Shown: positions 16,188 through 23,817 of the stretch, one piece after another
How the letters are laid out: the number at the start of each line of letters is the position of its first letter
Position numbering within the stretch: the first letter of the stretch is position 1
Source: UBA2705 sp963977125
GTDB taxonomy: Bacteria > Pseudomonadota > Alphaproteobacteria > Micavibrionales > Micavibrionaceae
DNA length: 64,000 bases
Direction: 5' to 3'
Assembly (NCBI GenBank): GCA_963977125.1
Contig: CAXBNJ010000006.1
Location: 124,001-188,000, forward strand
Notes under the pieces: model-generated
Database searches by the model: none
The model's input: the letters and a program-made list of their open reading frames with translations, nothing else
What the model was told of the DNA's origin: nothing
Position numbers and translations under genes: made by a program

Positions 16188-17561
16188 CTATACACCATAT
16201 GGGTAGGTTTCATCCATCTCGCCTTTACGCTTGTGGGTTACGGTTTCTAGTGCTTCAACGCCCTGAGTTTCATCGCAATGGATCATAAAATCAAACTGTT
16301 CTGGTAGGCAAGAAAGGAAGTAATGACTCTGGCGCTCAGTATCGGGACTATACACCACGCCGATGGCGCGTTGTAAGCGCGGCTCCATCAAAAGATCCAC
16401 AGCTTCATTATGCTCCCGCAGATCAATGAGAAATTGTTTATAATTGACGTGATGAAACACGTGTTCGTAGCTATCTGGGAAGGGTTCATTTACAGCTTTC
16501 CGTTGCTCTGGTTGATCCCAGTCTGACGCGGCTGTGACTGTGCCGCGAGAGGTTGAAAAGCCGATGAGTAATGATTGGTCACCATATTTGCTTTTCACAA
16601 GCTGCCCTATATTAAACTCACCGCGTAACATCGCCTCTGTTGCTCCAGAATTGCCAATATGCGAATTATGCGCCCAGACGATAATACGCGCTTGATGGCT
16701 AAGTCGTTTACTTAAATGCGTCGAAAGGCTTTCGAGTGTTTCGAACATATGTGTATCACGTAGGTTCCATGAATTCGGGTGCCCTCGATAAAGAGAGCGA
16801 TAATATTCTTCAGCATTTTTGACCAGAGCAGCATTTTGCTCTGCGCAAAAATAGTCGTCTTCGGCGACAAAACCGTCCATCTTGAGATAGCTATAGGCTT
16901 TTTTGCGAAGTTCTATTAGTTGACTAACGATATCTTCCTCACAAGAATCAGCTAGCCCTGCTTGCGTGGCGTAACCGTAGCTTTGTGGATTATCCATGAA
17001 ATGATACAAACAGCTATAACGCCGGCGCGCCGCCCTGCCCGCCATAGGGTCCACCTGATCCAGATAATCAATTACAGCATGGATAGACGTATTCATACTG
17101 TATAGATCAAGGCCATAAAACCCAACTGGTGGCTGTATGTGCTCCCCTCCTGCTTGAGAATAGCGGAATGCCAAATTATAATCATGCAGCCAGTGAATAA
17201 AGGATTCAGATTCTCTATTGCGCCACATCCATGTCGGAAAGCGCTCAAAATCACTTAAGGATTGCTCTGCGCTGTCATCCCCGCCTTTTAGGGAAACATA
17301 ACGATTAACGCGATATGCATCGGGCCAATCCGCCTCGACGGCTACAGCATCAAAACCGTTTTCAGAAATTAAACGTTCAGTAATCTCTGCGCGCATGCGA
17401 TAGAATTCTTGTGTGCCATGTGAAGCTTCGCCAATAAGTACAAACTGCTTACCTGCAGCAGCATAGATAATTTCATCATAATCTTGCAAATTACCGCCCA
17501 AAGGTTTGGCGTATTTTTCAATGGCTTTAATAAGCGTATTATTAATATCAGGTTTTATCAT
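16188..17561 (-). CDS. Erythromycin esterase-like family protein
   Basis: A 457-residue protein with the family signatures GEASHGTQEFYRMRAEITERL near residue 42, VEADWPDAYRVNRYV near 72, and WAHNSHIGN near 290. The conserved Glu and His residues correspond to the catalytic set of erythromycin esterases, but most chromosomal members have no demonstrated macrolide activity. Its start overlaps the end of the phosphoribosyltransferase gene by 14 bp, indicating one transcript and coupled translation. This pairing recurs in bacteria and hints at a linked, still unknown function. The name should not be read as a resistance claim. Confidence 0.87.
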   Translation of the reverse strand: MIKPDINNTLIKAIEKYAKPLGGNLQDYDEIIYAAAGKQFVLIGEASHGTQEFYRMRAEITERLISENGFDAVAVEADWPDAYRVNRYVSLKGGDDSAEQSLSDFERFPTWMWRNRESESFIHWLHDYNLAFRYSQAGGEHIQPPVGFYGLDLYSMNTSIHAVIDYLDQVDPMAGRAARRRYSCLYHFMDNPQSYGYATQAGLADSCEEDIVSQLIELRKKAYSYLKMDGFVAEDDYFCAEQNAALVKNAEEYYRSLYRGHPNSWNLRDTHMFETLESLSTHLSKRLSHQARIIVWAHNSHIGNSGATEAMLRGEFNIGQLVKSKYGDQSLLIGFSTSRGTVTAASDWDQPEQRKAVNEPFPDSYEHVFHHVNYKQFLIDLREHNEAVDLLMEPRLQRAIGVVYSPDTERQSHYFLSCLPEQFDFMIHCDETQGVEALETVTHKRKGEMDETYPYGV

Positions 17562-18225
17562 CAGAGCTCTCCTCAGTTTTTATCCATGGTTGATTGGCAA
17601 GAAGATCTTGTACTTCATCATCGCTGGTCTGTGAAAAGTCTGCATACCAAGCACCAACACCATAAAAAGGTGATGGCGTCTGTAGGCATAGAACCTCATC
17701 GGCGAGTAATTTGATCTCCTCAACGCTCTCTGGCGCACCGACAGGAACTGCAACAATGATTGTCTCGGCATGTTCATGGCGCAGCGATTCAATGGCCGCT
17801 TTCATAGTCGATCCTGTCGCCAAACCATCATCAATAATAAGGATTATTTTATCTTTAAAATCAGGCATTGCTTTGCCTTGCCGATACAGTTTATTGCGCC
17901 GCTCTAATTCGTCTCGCTCTTTAGCCATCACTTGATTAATGGCATCGTCTGAAATTTTAAGATCATGTGTAATATCGCGGTTAATATGTCCCTGACCGCC
18001 CATGGCAATAGCGCCCATCGCAAATTCTTCGTGACCCGGCACGCCCAGTTTACGAACAGTCCATATATCCAGTGGCAAAGACAAAGCTTTGGCCACTTCA
18101 TAGGCAATGGGCACACCGCCGCGCGGCAGAGCAAGGACCAAAACATCCTTTCGATGCGCATAAGCGCCCAGAACATTGACCAGAGCCTGCCCCGCTTCGC
18201 GTCTATTTTTAAATCTATAAAACAT
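17548..18225 (-). CDS. Phosphoribosyltransferase-family protein
   Basis: A 225-residue type I PRTase fold. VILIIDDGLATGSTMKAAI (about residues 122-140) is the PRPP-binding motif. LALPRGGVPIAYEVAKAL near residue 35 and VRKLGVPGHEEFAMGAIA near 58 match a widespread group of PRTase-like proteins often linked to hydrolase or erythromycin esterase-like genes. Substrate unknown. It is first in a two-gene operon. A FNR-type box is centred 41.5 bp upstream of the ATG, with TAGGAT near -10 spacing (18237-18232, minus strand), so the transcript may start at or very near the ATG. Confidence 0.87.
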   Translation of the reverse strand: MFYRFKNRREAGQALVNVLGAYAHRKDVLVLALPRGGVPIAYEVAKALSLPLDIWTVRKLGVPGHEEFAMGAIAMGGQGHINRDITHDLKISDDAINQVMAKERDELERRNKLYRQGKAMPDFKDKIILIIDDGLATGSTMKAAIESLRHEHAETIIVAVPVGAPESVEEIKLLADEVLCLQTPSPFYGVGAWYADFSQTSDDEVQDLLANQPWIKTEESSDDKT

Positions 18226-18259
18226 AAGATCATCCTAAGTCTTTTCACTTCAGTAAGGC

Positions 18260-18273
18260 TTGATATTTATCAA
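18260..18273. promoter_or_regulatory. FNR/FixK-type box in a divergent promoter
   Basis: TTGATATTTATCAA between the phosphoribosyltransferase (leftward) and PEBP (rightward) genes. Rightward, TGTGAT at 18296-18301 has exact class II spacing; leftward, TAGGAT at 18237-18232 does too. One box may activate both units. Confidence 0.8.
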
Positions 18274-18331
18274 CGTCGCCTACAAAAAAATCTGCTGTGA
18301 TAGAGAACACAATGCATAAGGAAGTATAACA

Positions 18332-18823
18332 ATGAAAGAACAAGATATAGGCTTAACGCGCGCAATGAAATTAACCAGTACGGCGTTTGAAGATGGCGGG
18401 AATCTTCCTGTTAAATACTCATGCGATCATGACAATATTTCGCCTGCTCTTGCCTGGAGTCATGTTCCTGAAGGTGTGAAAAGTTTTGCGATTATCGCAG
18501 ATGACCCTGACGCGCCAGCCCATATATTTGTGCATTGGATAATGTATAATATCCCTGCTGACCTTAGAAATTTACCAGAACATATTCCCGATAAAGAAAA
18601 ATTAAAAAACGGTGCACTTCAAGGACGTAATGATTTCCGCAAAATTGGCTATGGTGGCCCATGCCCGCCAGAGGGCCACGGGCCGCATCATTATCATTTC
18701 AAGCTTTATGCGCTGGATATAATGCTTGATTTGGAGGCCGGCGTAAGTAAAGAGAAACTTGAAATAGCCATTAAAGGCCACGTTTTAGACTGGACGCAAT
18801 TAATCGGCATTTATGAAAGATAA
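18332..18823 (+). CDS. YbhB/YbcL-type PEBP (Raf kinase inhibitor-like) protein
   Basis: A 163-residue phosphatidylethanolamine-binding-like protein. DDPDAPAHIFVHWIMYNIP (about residues 70-85) and GYGGPCPPEGHGPHHYHFKLYALD (about 108-130, shown in the family as GPxPPxGxxHRYxF) form the anion-binding pocket. No signal peptide, so cytoplasmic. The biochemical role of the bacterial family is unsettled. It has an AAGGAAG site and is followed 24 bp later by an alpha/beta hydrolase gene, likely in the same transcript. A FNR-type box with a well-spaced -10 element is upstream. Confidence 0.9.
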   Translation: MKEQDIGLTRAMKLTSTAFEDGGNLPVKYSCDHDNISPALAWSHVPEGVKSFAIIADDPDAPAHIFVHWIMYNIPADLRNLPEHIPDKEKLKNGALQGRNDFRKIGYGGPCPPEGHGPHHYHFKLYALDIMLDLEAGVSKEKLEIAIKGHVLDWTQLIGIYER

Positions 18824-18847
18824 AATCAGCTTAAGGAGCGTTAAATC

Positions 18848-19477
18848 ATGACAATGCAATATCATAATATAATTATCGAGCCTGTGGGTTTGGCAGGAGA
18901 CCTCTCTATCCCAGAGGGCTCACACAGTTTGGTGTTATTTGCCCATGGCAGTGGCTCTAGCCGCCTCAGTCCGCGCAATACTTATGTTGCTAAAGAATTG
19001 CAAAAAGCAGGGCTTTCTACATTGCTTTTTGATTTACTGACCGAAGAAGAAGCGGCTAATCGCAATAATGTATTTGATATTCCGTTCTTAGCACAGAGGC
19101 TTGTCACCGCAACAGATTGGGTTCGTTCTCTGGCCTATTTAAATTCAATGGATATTGGTTACTTTGGAGCCAGCACGGGCGCGGCTGCAGCCTTGGTCGC
19201 GGAAGTCAAAACAAAACATTATATTCATGCCGTTGTTTCGCGCGGCGGCCGCCCAGATCTCGCACTATCTGTATTGCCACAAGTCAAAGCGCCGACACTG
19301 CTTATTGTTGGTGGGCTTGATACGGGGGTTATTGAGCTTAATGAACAGGCACATGCGGCTTTAACTTGTGAAAAAGAGTTACAGATCGTGGCTGGCGCAA
19401 CCCATCTATTTGAAGAAACAGGGACGTTAGATCAAGTCATCGATTTAACAAAAAACTGGTTTATAAACCATATGTAG
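18848..19477 (+). CDS. Dienelactone hydrolase-like alpha/beta hydrolase
   Basis: A 209-residue alpha/beta hydrolase. VLFAHGSGSSRLSPRN near residue 32 forms the oxyanion region, GYFGASTGAAAAL holds the nucleophile serine (G-x-S-x-G, about residue 107), TLLIVGGLDTGV carries the acid (about 160), and GATHLFEE carries the histidine (about 183). The complete triad indicates an active serine hydrolase; substrate unknown. Homologues are frequently found beside, or fused to, the phosphoribosyltransferase type encoded 600 bp away, which supports a shared function. AAGGAG precedes the ATG. Confidence 0.85.
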   Translation: MTMQYHNIIIEPVGLAGDLSIPEGSHSLVLFAHGSGSSRLSPRNTYVAKELQKAGLSTLLFDLLTEEEAANRNNVFDIPFLAQRLVTATDWVRSLAYLNSMDIGYFGASTGAAAALVAEVKTKHYIHAVVSRGGRPDLALSVLPQVKAPTLLIVGGLDTGVIELNEQAHAALTCEKELQIVAGATHLFEETGTLDQVIDLTKNWFINHM

Positions 19478-19517
19478 AAAATAGAAAAAACGGCATAAAA
19501 CCGCGTCTTGCTCTCTC

Positions 19518-19531
19518 TTGATAAATATCAA
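19518..19531 (+). promoter_or_regulatory. FNR/FixK-type box of the BON gene
   Basis: TTGATAAATATCAA, centred 71 bp before the BON ATG. TTTTAT at 19554-19559 has exact -10 spacing for class II activation. Confidence 0.75.
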
Positions 19532-19595
19532 AGAATCTCTCCCCTTTATCTGATTTTATCAGAGTCATTATCAACACAAAAATGGAGAATTTAAT

Positions 19596-20264
19596 ATGAC
19601 GACAACACACAGAAAAGACTCAGATATCAAAGCTGATATCATAGAGGAGTTAAAGTGGGCGCCCGAAGTTGAAGAAACACAGATCGGCGTCATTGTCGCG
19701 GATGGGGCTGTAACTCTAACCGGTACGGTCTCTAAATACTCTTATAAAGAGGCCGCAAAACTGGCGACAAAACGCATCAAGGGCGTGAAAGCTATCGCAG
19801 ATGAAATAGAGGTAAAACTACCTGCACAAATGGCTGGCAGTGATGAAGAAATAGCGCATCATATTGCGAATATTTTTGAATGGAATATACAAATTCCAGG
19901 AGAGGATATTAAAGCAACGGTTCGCAATGGTATTGTTTCATTAAGTGGTGAAGTCGATTGGCAATATCAAAAAAACTATGTGAAACAGCACATCCAAGGC
20001 ATAAAGGGCGTCAAATCTGTTATGAATAACATTCTTATCCGCAAGCGCGCTACAGCAGAAAATGTCAAAAATGAGATCGTTAAAGCTCTGCATCGCCATG
20101 CAGGTTTAGAAGCGGCCAATGTCAATGTTTCCGTTGCCAATGGGACGGTTACCTTAAATGGAAAAGTTGACACTTATTTCGATATGGATGTTGTTGAAGA
20201 TGCCGCTTGGGCCGCAGCTGGTGTGACCCAAGTTGTTGACAAGTTACGTGTTGGTGCCGTTTAA
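19596..20264 (+). CDS. Triple BON-domain protein
   Basis: A 222-residue protein made of three BON domains (about residues 8-75, 80-148 and 152-220), each with the pattern ...V..G.VTLTG.V.....K..A......VKGV..V.D.... No signal peptide or lipobox is visible, so it may be cytoplasmic, unlike OsmY. BON domains are thought to bind phospholipid or other surfaces and are common in osmotic and envelope stress proteins. Monocistronic: a FNR-type promoter precedes it and a strong bidirectional terminator follows. Confidence 0.9.
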   Translation: MTTTHRKDSDIKADIIEELKWAPEVEETQIGVIVADGAVTLTGTVSKYSYKEAAKLATKRIKGVKAIADEIEVKLPAQMAGSDEEIAHHIANIFEWNIQIPGEDIKATVRNGIVSLSGEVDWQYQKNYVKQHIQGIKGVKSVMNNILIRKRATAENVKNEIVKALHRHAGLEAANVNVSVANGTVTLNGKVDTYFDMDVVEDAAWAAAGVTQVVDKLRVGAV

Positions 20265-20282
20265 TCAATACGTCACGGATAC

Positions 20283-20326
20283 AAAAAAGAGGGAGGCCAT
20301 AAATTTATGACCCCCCTCTTTTTTTG
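20283..20326. terminator. Bidirectional rho-independent terminator
   Basis: AAAAAAGAGGGAGG and CCCCCCTCTTTTTTT pair around an AT-rich loop (CCATAAATTTATGA, itself a small hairpin). Tracts of A upstream and T downstream let it end both the BON gene and the convergent EF-hand gene. Confidence 0.85.
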
Positions 20327-20378
20327 TTTAAATTTCATTTATCATTCGAGTCAAAATAAATCGCTTTTTAAGGGACGT

Positions 20379-20924
20379 TTACTCCACATTTGATGATGGC
20401 TCAATATTAGATGCATGAGTAGAATCGCAAAGCGTATCAGGCTGATAACCAGAACAAAACTCTATAGCTGTAATCATATCATTGCCATTTTTATCAAAAT
20501 AGGTGAAACGCGTACGACCAAAAGAGATATATTCATTCAAATCTAACTGACCATTGCCATTTTTATCTATTGATTCAAAGCGTTGTGGCATCATTATGAA
20601 TTCATGTTTACGAATGGTCTGCGCTATTTCTCGATTTTTAGTGTGGTTGTTACGATCATAAAGACGCCGAAGATTAGGCCAAAACCGTTCCTCTGTGCAC
20701 TCATCAATAAGAAGAACGCCGTCCATGTCATCATCCATTATATTAAAAGAACGAAAGTGAAAAATATCAAATTCGCCCTTATCTAAAAGCTGATCTTGAA
20801 TGATATCAGCATCAATAAAAAGCGTTTGCAATAGGTCAGGTTCATTTTTTCCCTCTGCCCATGAAGGCGGAAAAAACGAACAATAGAATAAGACAACCAA
20901 AGCTGTTATGTATAGTTCTTTCAT
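20379..20924 (-). CDS. Secreted EF-hand protein
   Basis: A 181-residue protein with signal peptide (cleavage near SWAEG, residue 24) and three EF-hand-like loops: DDDMDGVLLIDE (about residue 62), DKNGNGQLDLNE (about 119) and DKNGNDMITAIE (about 141). The last two keep the D-x-N/D-x-N/D-G spacing of Ca2+-binding loops. Calcium binding in the periplasm or outside the cell is likely; the target is unknown. Two cysteines near the C-terminus may form a disulfide. AAGGAG precedes the ATG. It is convergent with the BON gene and shares its terminator. Confidence 0.8.
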   Translation of the reverse strand: MKELYITALVVLFYCSFFPPSWAEGKNEPDLLQTLFIDADIIQDQLLDKGEFDIFHFRSFNIMDDDMDGVLLIDECTEERFWPNLRRLYDRNNHTKNREIAQTIRKHEFIMMPQRFESIDKNGNGQLDLNEYISFGRTRFTYFDKNGNDMITAIEFCSGYQPDTLCDSTHASNIEPSSNVE

Positions 20925-21046
20925 GGTGTGCTCCTTTAAGTTCAGTAATCAGAATATCTGGGTTCATTATTGCGCCAGATTATTTTTGAGGCCTGCGACA
21001 ATGCGGTGGCTAGCTTTAATCCTATGCCGTTATTCTGTAAAAAGTT

Positions 21047-21060
21047 TTGATAAATATCAA
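21047..21060 (+). promoter_or_regulatory. FNR/FixK-type box of the SLC13 transporter gene
   Basis: TTGATAAATATCAA. TGAGAT at 21083-21088 sits at class II -10 spacing, giving a transcript start near 21095 and a leader of about 97 bases. Confidence 0.7.
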
Positions 21061-21191
21061 GAATGAATATGAGACTTTATGATGAGATAGAGTGTAAGAG
21101 AAAATACACGTCTGCATATCTGGTGCTTTATTGCCATCTATAATTCGTAAGTGCGAGTGTGGCTATCAATATCTTGGAAAGCAGGCATTTT

Positions 21192-22967
21192 ATGAATATA
21201 GATCAATTATCAATTATGGTTATACTCCTTATCGCTATGGGGTTATTTATTTGGGGGAAATGGCGCTATGATGTAGTGGCATTGATGATGCTGTTTACCT
21301 GCGCTCTTCTCGGCCTTGTTCCTGCGACACAAGTCTTTTCCGGCTTCGGCCATCCAGCGACCATTACGGTCGCAATTGTGTTGATTTTAAGTTACGGTCT
21401 AGCTAAATCTGGCGCTATAGAAGGTCTTACCAGTATCATTTCACCCTTATCCAGTATTCATTCATTGCATATCGCCGCCCTATCTTTGATTGCTGCCTTC
21501 CTTTCTATGTTCATGAATAATGTGGGTGCTCTGGCCTTACTCATGCCTGCGGCCGTTCAATCCAGCATCAAGGCCGGATGGTCAACAAGTTCTGTTCTTA
21601 TTCCGCTGTCGTTTTCGTCTATTCTTGGTGGATTGGTGACGCTCATCGGCACACCGCCTAATATCATCATTGCGACCTATAGAGCTGATATCACAGGTGA
21701 GCCTTTCAGTATGCTCGATTTCAGCCCCGTCGGTGGGGCGGTTGCCGCAGCGGGTATTGCATTTATGATCCTCATCGGTTGGCGGCTTGTACCCGAACGA
21801 AAAAGATCCTCCGAAATCGGCCTATTTAATATTGAATCCTATCTTTTTGAAGTTAAACTTCTCAAAGATTCAGACCTAAAAGGCAAAACGGTTAAAGAGC
21901 TGGAGGCCATATTGGATGGACGCGACACAGCTCTGGTCTCGCTTATACATAAAAAACAGTATTACCCAGCTCCACCTAAGCGACATAGACTTATAACGAA
22001 TGATCTTTTGATCCTAAAAGGCAAGCAAGAAGATGTAGATAATTTGGTATCCAAACACGGCCTCGCGCTTCTCGGCGCAGATAGCGCTAGAGAAGCGGTC
22101 TTGCATTCGGCTGATACCGTTGTAATGGAAATAGTTCTTGTGCCCGGTTCACGCCTTGAGGGTAGGACAGTTCAGCAAGTGCGTTTTAAGGCCAATTATG
22201 GTATCAACCTCCTTGCTATTTCAAGACAGGACCCACGCGGCCGGCTTCGTGCAGTAAAACTAAAAGTTGGAGATGTCTTGCTTGTTCATGGTGGAAAAGA
22301 TGAAGTAGAGGGCGCTCTTGTTAGATTTGGTTGTTTACCGCTAGAGGGGCGCGGTGTAGGCTTTGGCAAGCGTAAATATGCTTTACCAGCTCTTGTTATT
22401 TTTGCTAGCGCTATAGCCATGTCTATTCTAGGATCAGTGGCAATAGCCGTCAGTCTGGGCAGCGCAGTTGTATTATTTGTCTTGTTCAATATCATTCCAA
22501 CACGCGAACTTTACGACGGCATTGAGTGGCCTGTGATTGTCCTTTTGGGCGCAATGATCCCCGTCGGAGGAGCTTTAGAGCACACAGACGTTACAACGTT
22601 GATGGCGAGCGGCTTTCTAAATTTTGCTGGTGAAACGTCTATTGTGGTGGTGCTGGCCGCTATTCTGATTATCACCATGACACTCTCTGATGTTCTTAAT
22701 AACGCAGCCACGGCCATTTTGATGGCTCCGATTGCCAAGGATATTGCCGAACTCACGAATGTAAGCGCTGACCCGTTTCTGATGGCCGTGGCCATCGGCG
22801 CTTCCTGCGCCTTTCTTACGCCCATCGGCCACCAAAACAACGCCCTGATCCTCGGGCCAGGCTGTTACCGATTCAGCGATTACTGGCGTGTCGGTTTGCC
22901 GCTCGAAATCATTGTAGTACTCGTCTCCATTCCGCTAATCCTCGTAATCTGGCCGCTTTCCTCTTAG
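21192..22967 (+). CDS. SLC13-type anion transporter with two TrkA-C domains
   Basis: About 591 residues. N-terminal membrane helices include FMNNVGALALLMPAAV and LGGLVTLIGTPPNIIIATYR, the first half of the citrate/SLC13-type core. Two cytoplasmic TrkA-C (RCK-C) domains follow (about residues 205-290 and 300-385); the C-terminal half repeats the core with LSDVLNNAATAILMAPIA and GASCAFLTPIGHQNN. It should import a dicarboxylate, sulfate or similar anion with Na+ or H+, gated through the RCK domains. An in-frame GTG at 21159 is possible; the ATG at 21192 gives the usual short N-terminus. Confidence 0.88.
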   Translation: MNIDQLSIMVILLIAMGLFIWGKWRYDVVALMMLFTCALLGLVPATQVFSGFGHPATITVAIVLILSYGLAKSGAIEGLTSIISPLSSIHSLHIAALSLIAAFLSMFMNNVGALALLMPAAVQSSIKAGWSTSSVLIPLSFSSILGGLVTLIGTPPNIIIATYRADITGEPFSMLDFSPVGGAVAAAGIAFMILIGWRLVPERKRSSEIGLFNIESYLFEVKLLKDSDLKGKTVKELEAILDGRDTALVSLIHKKQYYPAPPKRHRLITNDLLILKGKQEDVDNLVSKHGLALLGADSAREAVLHSADTVVMEIVLVPGSRLEGRTVQQVRFKANYGINLLAISRQDPRGRLRAVKLKVGDVLLVHGGKDEVEGALVRFGCLPLEGRGVGFGKRKYALPALVIFASAIAMSILGSVAIAVSLGSAVVLFVLFNIIPTRELYDGIEWPVIVLLGAMIPVGGALEHTDVTTLMASGFLNFAGETSIVVVLAAILIITMTLSDVLNNAATAILMAPIAKDIAELTNVSADPFLMAVAIGASCAFLTPIGHQNNALILGPGCYRFSDYWRVGLPLEIIVVLVSIPLILVIWPLSS

Positions 22968-23086
22968 TAAATACCCTCAAAAACGTCCGCATAGCTATTA
23001 AAACCAGAGCTTCGCTAAATATACTTCTTAAGATATAGATAGCTAAGAAAATGCTTGTGTCTATAATGGGCGGGACTCTACAAAGC

Positions 23087-23100
23087 TTTGATATATATCA
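23087..23100 (+). promoter_or_regulatory. FNR/FixK-type box of the CBS gene
   Basis: TTGATATATATCAA, within the longer dyad TTTGATATATATCAAA. TGAAAT at 23124-23129 is within one base of class II -10 spacing. Confidence 0.75.
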
Positions 23101-23168
23101 AAGCTCTCCTAGCCCCAAAATGCTGAAATAAGGTTCATATCTTTATAAACCTTAAAAGGAGAAAAGTG

Positions 23169-23603
23169 ATGCGCAATACTAAAGCTGGAAAGATCATGAC
23201 AAAAAGCCTGACTTTTATAAACCCCAATGAAACATTAGAATATGCCGCAGAAAAAATGAAGGAGATTGATTGCGGCTTTTTACCTGTTGGAACCAAAGAC
23301 GCCGTAATCGGCACGCTAACTGATCGAGATATCGTCATCCGCGCTATTTCTAAAGGCCTAAACCCTGCACGCGAAAACGTAGAAGACTTTATGACACGTA
23401 CCGTTTTTTCTTGTGATGAGGATGAGTATTTAGAGGATGTTGCTGATAAAATGCGCATTCATAATGTTAGCCGTCTTCTTGTTCGGGATGCACAAGGCCA
23501 TATGGTCGGCGTGCTGTCTTTTGGTCACATTTTAAGAAAAAATAAGAATGCAGATGAAATCGCCAATATTGTTGAGCATGCCACCCGTAAATCTGCCGCA
23601 TAG
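23169..23603 (+). CDS. CBS-pair domain protein
   Basis: A 144-residue protein consisting of two CBS motifs (about residues 7-60 and 72-128). DCGFLPVGTKDAVIGTLTDRDIVIR and RLLVRDAQGHMVGVLSFGHI (shown here in part) carry the G-x-x-T/S-x-x-D pattern, clearest in GTLTDRDI, that binds adenine nucleotides. It is probably a small energy or redox sensor acting on another protein. AAGGAG at 23156-23161 favours the ATG at 23169 over the GTG three bases earlier. Stand-alone CBS proteins are recurrent in low-oxygen regulons, which fits the upstream FNR-type box. Confidence 0.9.
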   Translation: MRNTKAGKIMTKSLTFINPNETLEYAAEKMKEIDCGFLPVGTKDAVIGTLTDRDIVIRAISKGLNPARENVEDFMTRTVFSCDEDEYLEDVADKMRIHNVSRLLVRDAQGHMVGVLSFGHILRKNKNADEIANIVEHATRKSAA

Positions 23604-23654
23604 CTCAGCAACGGGCCTACCGCGTATTTAGAGCTTTGTGATAATGTAAGATGG

Positions 23655-23710
23655 AGCGCCGCCTATAGCAAAACGACTGCTTTAAGCGGCGCTGCTAGTT
23701 TAAATCTAGC
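23655..23710. other. Two adjacent hairpins between convergent genes
   Basis: AGCGCCGC (23655-23662) pairs with GCGGCGCT (23686-23693), and directly after it GCTAG (23694-23698) pairs with CTAGC (23706-23710). There is no T-tract, so this is not a standard terminator. It lies between the 3' ends of the CBS and ATPase genes. Confidence 0.4.
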
Positions 23711-23817
23711 CCCTGCCCTCGCTAGGTTTACAGAGTTAGGCCTGTAAAGCTACGATCAGCGTAATTACAGTCAGCATAATAAGCCAATCTCGGCCTTATT
23801 AAAGGTACCCACTTTTC

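Noticed and set aside
16188..17561. Erythromycin esterase-like gene as an acquired macrolide-resistance gene
   Set aside because: It is embedded in a native-looking operon with a phosphoribosyltransferase, without mobile-element signs; chromosomal members of the family usually lack shown macrolide activity.
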